A DNA stretch of 15,724 bases from Phoronis ovalis (Eukaryota; Phoronida; Phoronidae): NCBI GenBank assembly GCA_028565635.1, contig JAOXYB010026524.1, positions 1 through 15,724 on the forward strand. Direction: 5' to 3'. How positions within the stretch are numbered: the stretch's first letter is position 1; each line of letters starts with the position of its first letter. The position numbers and the translations under genes are program-made. Positions 1 to 9,700 of this stretch are shown here, piece after piece. The notes beneath the pieces were generated by a model. The model saw only the letters and a list, made by a program, of their open reading frames with translations, was not told the DNA's origin and searched no databases.

Positions 1-107
1 GTAGTAATTCTAGTGATTCGGAGTCTGAAGACGAAAGATTAATAGCCAATCCTGTGAAAACACATTCTGGACGTATATTGCGAAGCAAACAATTCTTTGG
101 TGACTGA
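1..107 (+). pseudogene. C-terminal tail of a probable retroelement polyprotein (5' cut by window)
   Basis: A frame open from the window edge ends at TGA 105-107. It reads a Ser/Asp/Glu-rich stretch (SSDSESEDE) followed by KTHSGRILRSKQFFGD. A 'T-x-SGR-basic' tail just before the stop is common at the C-terminus of Ty3/gypsy-type polyproteins, downstream of the integrase. Only about 34 residues are visible and no RT, RNase H or integrase motif is in the window, so the assignment rests on the tail's style. It could equally be the end of an unrelated acidic nuclear protein. No clear polypurine tract or LTR follows; a tandem repeat array begins 58 bases downstream. Confidence 0.35.
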
Positions 108-164
108 TTAAGTAAAGGAAGTTCAAAATATTTCGTTATACAATAACTATTTTAATGGATTACA

Positions 165-340
165 CAATATATACAGGAGTTGCAATATATACACAAAAGA
201 AGTTTGAAGGTATAAAAAGTGGCACAATGTATCACGGCAAAAAAGAGTCCCAAATGCACAAGATTGCAGGAAATCACATGAAATATTTCCCGGGGGAGCA
301 TGCCCCTGGACCCCCCTAGTTTCGCTTGGCGCCCTGCGGG
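165..340. repeat. Tandem repeat array, unit 1 (176 bp)
   Basis: First of three head-to-tail units. Each begins CAATATATACAGGAGTTGCA, continues through AGAAGTTTGAAGGTATAAAA and GAGTCCCAAA, and ends in a GC-rich block (CCCGGGGGAGCATGCCCC, then CCTAGTTTCGCTT and GCGCCCTGCGG). Left boundary set where similarity to the later units begins. Short reading frames across it recur on both strands only because the unit recurs; there is no codon-level support for a protein. Confidence 0.85.
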
Positions 341-525
341 CAATATATACAGGAGTTGCAATCTATGCACAAAAGAAGTTTGAAGGTATAAAAAGTGGCA
401 GAATGTATAATGGCAAAAAGAGTCCCAAAATGCACCAGATTGCAGCAAATCACATGAAATATTAAAAAAATTTCCCGGGGGAGCATGCCCCCAGACCTCC
501 CTAGTTTCGCTTTGCGCCCTGCGGA
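341..525. repeat. Tandem repeat array, unit 2 (185 bp)
   Basis: Nearly identical to unit 1, with a few substitutions and an insertion of a short A-run just before the CCCGGGGGAGCATGCCCCC block, which explains most of the length difference. The block can fold as GGGG-AGCATG-CCCC. Confidence 0.85.
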
Positions 526-642
526 CAATATATATACAGGAGTTGCAATCTATACACAAAAGAAGTTTGAAGGTATAAAAAGTGGCACAATGTGTTATGA
601 TAAAAAAGAGTCCCAAAATGCACCAAATTGCAGCAAATCACA
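526..642. repeat. Tandem repeat array, unit 3 (truncated)
   Basis: Matches units 1 and 2 from CAATATATATACAGGAG to GCAGCAAATCACA, with an extra TA near the start. It then breaks off before the GC-rich block and passes into a different G-rich sequence. Confidence 0.8.
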
Positions 643-790
643 CGGAGGGGGTCATAATTTTTGTGCATGCTCTTAGGGGGGGTTGCCATTTTTTTGGCAA
701 ACCCTGGAGGGGGGTTGAAGTTTTTTGTGCACCATGTTTTTGAAATGCACCAACCCCCCTGTGGTAATTTCTGACCAGTCCCTAAAGAGG
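643..790. repeat. Foldback-rich G-run/C-run segment next to the array
   Basis: Contains several G runs and two inverted pairs. GGGGGGTTG at 709-717 is the exact reverse complement of CAACCCCCC at 751-759. Inside it, GTGCA (727-731) pairs with TGCAC (746-750). A separate TTGCCA/TGGCAA hairpin with a T-run loop lies near 683-700. The look is that of a dispersed non-coding repeat rather than unique sequence; I cannot name the family. Confidence 0.5.
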
Positions 791-3475
791 CAAACCTATT
801 GGCTTTGTACATTTTCTTTCTTCTTTCTTCCAATTTTCTCGAAGTGGTTACAGTTAGGGGCATGATGCTTCTGATGTGATATCCCCAGGGAGGGAGGGTA
901 ATATTGGCCTTGAGTTCAAGAAATCATTTGGAGGTCAAAGGACAAATTTATTAAGTTACTTTTAAAAAACGTTCCTAAATGATAGTTTCGGATTAGAAAG
1001 AGGCCATGTTAATAACATTTGAGAATATTTAGAAGGTGTTTTTTAGTTGTTTTTTTTGGTATCTTTTCAATTAATTTATGGAGGGAACAAGCTGCAATTC
1101 AGTAATATATATGAAGTTTTAACGCTGCGGATAATGGACTAGCTAAAAGAGAAGCAATATTTCCCATATGTCTCCTGAGAAAGCTTCTGATTTCTAAATA
1201 ACAAATTAGTACATCCCGTTTTGCTGCAATAAAACTGATCGAATTCGTTATAATAAAATTTATAATGAAATTATTATGGTTCGACTTATTTGTTTTTTTA
1301 GTTGGATGCAGCGCGCATTGTACACTGTTGCTTCACAATAAACTGATTTTACATGTCAGCAATATAATTTCCAACAGTTCGTCCATTTCCAGGTATAATT
1401 TCTCGTCAACTAAAAGAAACTATAAAATTAGCCATTTTCCGATAGATTGCATAGGGTACATTTAAAAAAAACACGATACTGACCAGTCCATAGGAACATT
1501 GTTTTTCTGTTGCTAATTTTTGATAAATATAGGTACCATTTAGTATACGTAAATCACATGTTTACTCTGCGACCCTTTGTATTGGTATAGATCTTTTTAG
1601 TAATGAGTTTATTTTAAAGGAAACAGAAATATCTGCCATCATTAAACCACAGTTTACATATTTTATCAGATCAGTACCCAGTATAGGTACTTTTGTACTA
1701 AAGATACTAACACTCTGACTAAACTTCCGCCTAAACATGGCAAGAAGATGTCAACTAAATGGTTATCATCATATCCAAATATAGTTACAGTTTGATGAAC
1801 TGTCCTCTCAAGAAGTTCTCGTTTTAACTTTTAAAATGTTTACACAATTATTGTTCATTCTTAATTTAGAAATTGTGTGCGCAATACAATTCCAGCCGGG
1901 ATGGCAATATGTATTCGGAAAGACAAATTTCTTTTCCGTTTGATAAAAAAGACAAATGATGTTGCAATGTTGTGGCAGACAGAAAACCGGAAAATATCTT
2001 ATGCCGCGCTTTATAAGTTTAGAAAATCAGGAATGTAACATGTGCGAGTTATCTAATTACACAATTATACGCAAATAAAAATACTGATTCTGGAAAGAAA
2101 AATCCCACTATTTATAAACAATGTGATGACAAATTTATATAGATAATTATTTTTTCATTAATATTCTCCTTTCTTGATAATTATAGATCTAACTATTGTG
2201 GGTAATAAAACTTATTACAGGTTTTATGAAGTCTTGTTTTTTAACTATGAAACATTTCACTTTAATCATTCGTGCCTCGTAGTTTACATAGCTCATTACA
2301 CCATTTGCAGAGTGGAAAGAAGTGAAGGGTTTCTCATTGATGATTGTTTGTATCTGAAAATTAATAGTCCGGGATCTACATTACTTAAATTTGTGCTTTT
2401 GTGCTCTTATCATCAAGATGTCATAAAAGTTGATGTATTTAGAATGATACTTCACACTGTCCTAACTACAATCTGTATTACATTCAAAATTTAGGTAGTT
2501 TTGCTTGAAGGTTTTATTTAGTTATCTTTGCTTTGCACACCTCTTTATTTCTTGAAAGAAAAAATATACGAAAGCTAAATTCCTCCTGCGGCTCTTGGTA
2601 TCCAAGATATCCACAGAACATACGTGAAGATGAGTTGTCTCAGTTTGATCTTATTAACGGATCTACTTTAATCAATTACTTATTTGTCTAATGGAATAAT
2701 CAAACACTTCAATAATTAATTTAAGCGTGAAATAATTGTTGACCAAGCAAAGGAACAAAAATATAATAGAAATATTTCTTCATCCACCTTGAACTCTTTA
2801 ATTTATCTTTAAAATGATACAACTGTCATGCTCCATCTGTCATTAAGAAAATATTCTACAAATTAAGCAAATGTTACCTTATCTTGATATTTACTTTAAA
2901 ATTTTCTAAAACCAAAATAGAAAAAAAAATCAGTTTTGCTAACATTTCATATATTAATATTTCTGTTTCTGCATTTATATCTGAAATAACTTATATTTGT
3001 TTAATGTGTTTAAAACAATTAATAACTTTATAAAAACTATTAGATTTTTTCTCGATCAATGCTACTTTGGATACGTAGTTATTCTGGGTGGTAATATCGG
3101 ACATAGTTTGATAGCGCATCAACGATCCGGGGAGACACTTTGGCTATACATTTATTTTTACTCCTGTGTCTCTAGCTCTGTGATAACGCTTCAAAATCCT
3201 TACATCTGAATAAACTTCACGTAGAATTAGATCAATTAATTAGAATTAGTAAAAAAGACAGCAGTCTATTATAGATGAATAATGTAACATTTCTGTTGTT
3301 GTTTCTCAAAGAAAATTCAAACTTCTGAGTACAATCATCTGTGTCCACGTCCCACGTTAAAATAATATTTTTAAATTCCGTTTCTTCAGCAGAATAAAAA
3401 TATATAATTCACAACCGTGTGTACCCCCCTAACAGACCTTTATCGAACCTCCACAAATTAGGTGATTAAAATAAA
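791..3475. other. Intergenic stretch, no gene supported
   Basis: About 2.7 kb of AT-rich sequence upstream of gene 1. The reading frames here are short, AT-biased and lack recognisable domains. One at 1265-1465 opens with a hydrophobic, signal-peptide-like stretch (MKLLWFDLFVFLVGCSAHC) and contains a possible donor AG|GTATAA at 1391-1396, but no partner exon was found. No RNA gene or mobile-element end was recognised. Confidence 0.6.
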
Positions 3476-3565
3476 CCAATCGGAAGTCACGTAATGACGA
3501 TCAGCATTGACAACTATACCACCAGTTACGTACGTATACGCCCGGCTCCAAAAAGTATATAAAAG
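3476..3565 (+). promoter_or_regulatory. Probable core and proximal promoter of the astacin gene
   Basis: CCAAT at 3476-3480, a CRE-like CACGTAATGACG at 3488-3499 and a strong TATA box TATATAAAAG at 3556-3565 are stacked within 90 bases. A start site about 30 bases past the TATA box (around 3585-3595) would give a 5' UTR of about 130 nt before the ATG at 3722. No convincing initiator motif was seen. The arrangement is textbook, but the start site is inferred. Confidence 0.55.
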
Positions 3566-3657
3566 AAAATGTCTTGCCTTTGTTAAGGACAGATCGAGTA
3601 TACGGAAAAGGCAGAGAGTTACAACGCGGGAAAGTTCGTATTATTGCAAGAGTTTTT

Positions 3658-3693
3658 ATGATCACTGCTGGCGGAAAAAATTATTTCAGTTAA
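3658..3693 (+). promoter_or_regulatory. Short upstream ORF in the 5' UTR of the astacin gene
   Basis: ATG at 3658 starts an 11-codon ORF ending at TAA 3691-3693, 28 bases before the main ATG. If transcription starts near 3590 it is the first AUG met by a scanning ribosome, and could lower main-ORF translation. A TTTTTATG context makes it a weak initiator (T at -3), whereas the main ATG has A at -3. It would disappear if the 5' UTR contains an intron ending at the TTATTTCAG at 3681-3689. Confidence 0.3.
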
Positions 3694-3721
3694 TTTTTGC
3701 TAGAAACAGATATTATTAAAA

Positions 3722-3787
3722 ATGAATCTCAAAATTTTTATTTTGATTTGTATATTATTTGAGATTGCAGCAACTGCTCCGACACAG
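3722..3787 (+). CDS. Astacin gene exon 1: signal peptide
   Basis: Encodes residues 1-22, MNLKIFILICILFEIAATAP then TQ: a short basic N-region, a hydrophobic core and an Ala-rich end, so cleavage is likely around Ala16-Ala19. The ATG is preceded by AAAA, a good animal start context. The exon ends CAG|GTAAGA, phase 0. Confidence 0.88.
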
Positions 3788-6700
3788 GTAAGACAATATT
3801 TCTATTTTTAATTCTTAGCAGATTTGTTTATTTTATGTAAGTGCACTCAATAAAAGTAGTTAGAAAATGTTCATTTACTATTTTTAATTTTTTTGAATTA
3901 ATGTAAGTAAAACAATAGTAGTATACAATGCTTTCATTCAACTTCTTCAATTTAATTATGGTAAGTTAAATTTTCAGGTAGAGGAAGGCCTGTCTAAACA
4001 ACTGGAAAACGTCCTTCAAAGTATAATCGCCGAAAAAGAAAAACACAATCAACTAAAAACTCCAGTTTTGGTAAGATTATTTTCAGAGAATATTATCTAG
4101 ATTAAAATAATTTTTTTTAAAGTTTCTCTCTTTATTGTGATAAAACTTTCGTCCATGCACCGATTCAGTACATGAACATTTTGTTGTTTTAGTAGCAGAA
4201 ACTATGCGGTTCAAGATAATACTTAAGTTTACGTTGTTTAACTGTAATTAGGTAAACTACTTAAGTACCTATAAATATATTTTTGTGGAGACTCAGAAAT
4301 GTTAAGTTTAAAAATATTTATTATCATGATGTGATTTAGTTACGGAGTGTCACATTTAATACAGTTTCAAATTTATATAATATGATACGATATGTTAAAA
4401 TAAGCTTTAGATAATACAGAAGTATGTATTACTTCTAAAATAAACATTATTTTTTGTAAACAGTACATGCAATTATATTCTTCATGATATACTTTTTTTC
4501 TAATTTTATTACATTGACATCTGGAACATCGTAAACGTATGTTATTTCGCTATTATGTAAACTCGTTATTTTAGTGAGGGTAACGTTAGAAAAGGTGTTT
4601 AATAAATTTCCAGCATCATGTACTTACTTTGGTAACAAAGCGGTCACAAAAAACAGCGTAATAGCTTTGAAATATGATAGGATTATAATATTGAGATGTA
4701 ATAAATAAAAGTTATGTTTCCTAGTAAATTTTGAAATGTAGCCATAGAATGTAATACCATTTAAATACTCATAAAGTACGAATAAGTAGTAAGTAATCGA
4801 ATTTGTTAAAAGAAATTAAACTTTTTATCATTGCACAAATATTTAGATAAATGATAAAATTTACTAGAGGTAGATAAACTATCACGGCTATATTGACATA
4901 GGCATTACGGTGCCCCCACTAAGCTTGCAGTAAATTTGGTTATTACATAATTAAAAAACAATAATAAATCATTTGAAAGATTTTCGTATTTTATGAAAAG
5001 TAAAACCAATATCTCCCATATAAAAATGGGTAAAACACAAAGTTTTGCTATAAAACGATTAAATGTATGTTCCCTATTTTGAACTCCCTACGGATGTGTA
5101 CTGGTTTTCTCTATTTTAATAAAATTCCTTACTATAAAATGTTTCTGTACTATTTTACAGAACAAAAGTGGAAAACCGTCTGGCGACATGATTGATGTTG
5201 TGCCAGAAGAAGTTGAATCGCCAAATACATTAGAATCTGATATGAAATTGTCTACAGAACAACTAAATGAGATTGAGGAGTCAGTTAAATCACAAAACGA
5301 TGATCCAACCAGACTGGCAAGAAGTGTTGGTACAATTACTAAAAGGAAAGCTATTTTACACGAGAAATATAGGTGGCCAAAGGAAATGATACCATATGTC
5401 CTGGACGATTCGTTAGGTAAGTTTTCATATTCACAATTGACATCTTCCTATGTAGAATTACTGTGCACAGTTCGGGAAATTTTGGAGAAAAAACAGAATA
5501 ATATCAAACTGATACAACTTTAATTTAGAAGTATTGTTGTTTATAAGCAATTTAGAGATATTTTTTTCAAAATTAAAAACTAATAAACAGCATCACGTAA
5601 TTAACATAAAGCTTAAAACAATAGAACATACCGCGAGCTTACAAAAAGTAATGTTTCGATCAGTTTATTTTAACAGTTTGAGGTATTTTTTTCTAGAAGT
5701 TACATGTACCTCTGCTTACATCTCAGATCGGGCTTGCGTGTAACTTTGTATTAATTTCTTTGTAATTATTCATTATCATTAGGTTTACCTGGTATCCTTG
5801 ATTCGTGCCAGTTTCATTGTCGTTGTTATAAAGACTGTATTTACACTAAGTGCTACAAGAAATGTAGCTTTTAATGAAACATTTATATAAATTCATGTTT
5901 TCACCTTCATCTTTTTCTCAGGTAAATACAAACAAGCTGTATTGAATGGGATGAAACACATTGAAGACAACACCTGCGTTCGCTTTCATCCGTACGATGC
6001 AGCTATTGCTAGCAAACTTGGTCACGACGATAGAGTTAAAATTTGGAGGGGTTCTGGGTAAGTATTGATGAATATGATTTTTACTAAATATAATTTAAAT
6101 CAAAGTTCGTGATATATTTTTCATATCTAAATCTTGCAACAACGTTTTTGTTTTCCTATTGCTAGAACATTGTAAACAGGCACATGCTACCTGTGGTCCA
6201 TGTTATTTGCCACTAAAAATGTTGTATATTGAAAAGAAGTTGCTAGTTGGAGAACTAGCGCCAGAAAAAGTTTTTCGCCCTTGATCTATACGTTGCACTG
6301 CTTATCTTCAACAGGTGCTATTCCGACATTGGTAAGCGTGGCAGCGGAGAACAAGAAGTGTCCATCGGAAACAACTGTGACGGGGTAAGTTCACGAGAAG
6401 ATATAACAATTATGCCATTTTATACCCAAATTTATCATTTACTTAGTGTATAATTAAGTAGAAATCCCCGATGTAAGACTTTGCATCCTTTTGGTAAATT
6501 GTCGTCAGAACAATCTCGTAGATGCAAGAACTGCATTGCAATCCTAGTATTATATGATCCTATTGTAGGCTGGTCATTTCATGACATCAAATTATAAAAG
6601 TATATCATTATATCCCCAAAAAGCTATTACAACGTTTAAAATCTGTGTTAAACCCCAAAAACTTTTAAAAACATTTCACCTGTTTGTTCCTTTTCTTAAT

Positions 6701-9700
6701 GCCACATATTTGCACACCTATCCAGTGTCATCAGATTTAGTACTTCCTAAACGCTTTGAACATATATTCCTTGTTTGGTTTTCTAGCTGGGAACTGTGGT
6801 TCATGAATTGATGCATACACTTGGCTTATATCATGAGCAATCTCGGCCAGACCGGGACCAATATGTGACAGTGCATACGAAGAACATTGAGGATCATAAC
6901 GTATACAACTTTAATAAATACGGACATGATGAAATTAAAAGCTTTGGTGTGCCATATGATCTTGGAAGCCTTATGCATTATAAAGGAAAGGTAAGGTATA
7001 TCATTATCAATATAATGCGATAATTATTTAGTAAATATTTTTTTATATTAAGTAACCAGGTTTGAACGAAATAATTAATTACTCTTTCATGCATATTATT
7101 GTTACTATTTTTTAATGTAAGTAAAAAACGAAGTATACGAGATTAACTTTTGTCGTATGTTATCTCAGCGATAAATATAACGTGAACAGACGCGTGATGT
7201 AAAGAATTAACGACAATGATGTTAACTCTTATATATTAAATGAAATAAAAAATTATGTTTTATATAGTATTTTGCCAAACAGCCAGATGTTCTTACTATC
7301 GAAACGAAGGACCCCAATATGCAAAGCAGAATTGGACAACGGGAAAGACTCAGTTTCATAGATGCCATGGTTATTAACAACATGTACAACTGCAATGGTA
7401 AGAGAATTCTAGCTGATGCAAAACATTTCACATTCAATGAAATATAAACAGCTGTGAGCTGTGAAAGGTGGATATTTTGTTCAGAGTGTTAAAACTAAAG
7501 ACGGTAATTATAAGTATCATCACTAACATCATCATTATCAGCATCATTATTGTCATCTTTCTCGGCATGTTTTAGGTCATAATCTTAATTATACTGATCA
7601 TCGTCATCGTCGTTGTCATAATCATCATGATTTATTAATTCATTCATTCATGTACGTAGGATTTTTAATATTAGGTAGGATAACTATACCCTTGTCATTA
7701 GCATTCATACCCTTGGGATTACACGTTAGCAGTGATATCATCATTCAGTTACGTAGTAATGGCAATATTTAAGTTAGCAGCATGTGTATTATAACAATAT
7801 ACTACGTCGTGTTTCAGATGGCTGCGGAAATACAGGCTTGACATGTGAAAACCATGGATACATAGGACCTAGTTGTGCTTGTGTTTGTCCTCATGGTATA
7901 GCTGGACCAACATGCACTGATATAGCTCCTACAGCAAGTCGTAAGTACAATAGTAAATAATACTATATAATGGAAATAAACAAGGATTGTTATGTTTATT
8001 TCAGTAATTGTGTGCTGTTAACAAAGAAGTTTTGATGCGAATACTCTATTGAACTGTATAAATGAGACTTATAAATATGATAATTAGAAGACGCCATCAG
8101 ACAAAGTCAGAAAATGTTTTTATTATGTAGTAAACCTTTTAAAACAATATTTACAGCATGTGGTGACGTATTGACAGCTCCTTCTGGAACCTTTACTACA
8201 CCTGGATATCCTAACGATTATGGTAACAATCGGGATTGTAACTGGTTGATTCAGGTAAGAATCCAGTCCAAGGTATATTTATTGAAGTAGACTATGTGTC
8301 TAGTTGTTTTGGGTATACTAAACATTTTAAGACATGTACAACTTGATTCACGGCATCATCAAAATCTCATTCAAAAATTCCATATACCAAAAGTAATTGT
8401 TAAACTCTTCATTAAACTAAAAGGGTTAAATTATGTCTTGCTTTATTTTTGTGCAACTCGTTAACAGAATCATTTACCTTGACAGCTAAACCATATCAGT
8501 AATTTCAAAGCTGAGTTGTAATAAAAAGGGACTTATTGCAAATTGTAATTGCTATGCGTATTTTAGGGGCCACCTGGTTCGACCATCACTTTAAAGTTTG
8601 ATACTTTTGATGTCGAAGACGATTCGGTTTGTTATTATGACTATGTGGAAATAAAGAAACACGGAGCTGAACATGCTGGCCCAAGGTATAAAACATCTTG
8701 ATGACAACGTAATACATTTAAACATAACAACTTCGTACTATATGATAAACCTTGGAAAATTAATCAGACTGGGACCTATTATCTTGCCTCTTTGTCTATG
8801 ACTTCTAAGATTTTCCATATTAATATCACTCACTTATTCAATAAAAGTCGAGAAACTATAAAGCTAAGTGTTACTATGTGTGGATATTTTCTCGTATGTA
8901 CTGATATTTTTATTCTAAGTTAATTAAAAATGCAAATATTCGCTATTTCTAGGTTTTGTGGAAAAGGCCCACAGAAAGAAATAACTTATCATGGTACAAA
9001 TCTTGTAGTGATGCTCCACTCGGATGATTCCTATACGGAAAAGGGATTTAAAGCAACGTACGAAATACAGCAAACAACCAGAGGTAAATTTGAAAGTATT
9101 ATATTTATGTAACATAATTTCTGACAACTTAACTGCACCGTATAACCATTTCCCCCACAAATTCTTAACACACCTTCGTCGTTAAAATCTTTGATGACCT
9201 TTGACGACAGCAGACATTTGTCATTTTAACCTATTTCTGTCTCAGACTGCTCTAAAATATAGTTCTCAAATATATGCAAATTTCGTGTCTCAAATATCCT
9301 TTAAATCTCATCCAATGAATGTTTCCTCTCATAGAAAGAGTTCAAGTAACAAAATAACCACCTATATCCTGACAATTACCTCATCCCTACTGTGAGACTT
9401 CTAACTGGCAATTGAACTGGTGGCAAATACTATTGTTTTCTCATAATTATGTCAACTGGCTAATGGTTGTGGCGTTCTATGAAGTGTTTAGTAGTACAAT
9501 ATGTAACTTGTCGGTTTTAATTTCTTTCAGCCGATTTCTAGCTTTCAACTTTATGACAAGCTACTAGCTGTATTGGGTTATATTTGATCTAATTCAACTA
9601 AACATTTTAAAAAAATCAAGAATTTAACTCGATATCTCGCCCATGTATACTTTAGTCAAATATTTTATAATATTTATCTTCAAAATTAAGTACAATACTA

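Noticed and set aside
165-642. Regularly spaced repeats as a CRISPR array
   Set aside because: Units are 176-185 bp with no spacer/repeat alternation, in a spliced animal genome.
152-863. Overlapping minus-strand frames sharing repeated segments as a repeat protein family
   Set aside because: The repeated protein segments simply mirror the tandem DNA repeat, in different frames, and have no domain.
1265-1465. 66-codon frame with a signal-peptide-like start as a small secreted protein gene
   Set aside because: The hydrophobic start is suggestive and a possible donor exists, but there is no promoter, partner exon, domain or poly(A) signal to support it, and hydrophobic stretches are common in AT-rich DNA.
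2174-2494. 106-codon frame
   Set aside because: Starts without an ATG, AT-driven composition, no domain, no splice or promoter context.
3507-3719. 70-codon basic frame before the astacin ATG
   Set aside because: It overlaps the TATA box and 5' UTR, is not initiated by ATG in the transcript and has no domain.
5188-5523. 111-codon intronless gene
   Set aside because: It is astacin exon 3 read through its donor into intron 3; the real start is the signal peptide in exon 1.
5783-5874. Cysteine-rich segment as a ShKT domain, which some astacins carry
   Set aside because: ShKT spacing has long gaps between early cysteines and ends C-x3-C-x2-C; the spacing here is compact and different.
9201-9395. 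64-codon frame in intron 11
   Set aside because: Lies wholly within an intron, low-complexity Ser/Thr/Ile composition, no acceptor in phase.
9521-9560. Alternative acceptor TTTCTTTCAG in intron 11 as an extra exon
   Set aside because: The sequence after it meets stops within a few codons and has no domain; the TSP1 exon at 9717 fits frame and homology.
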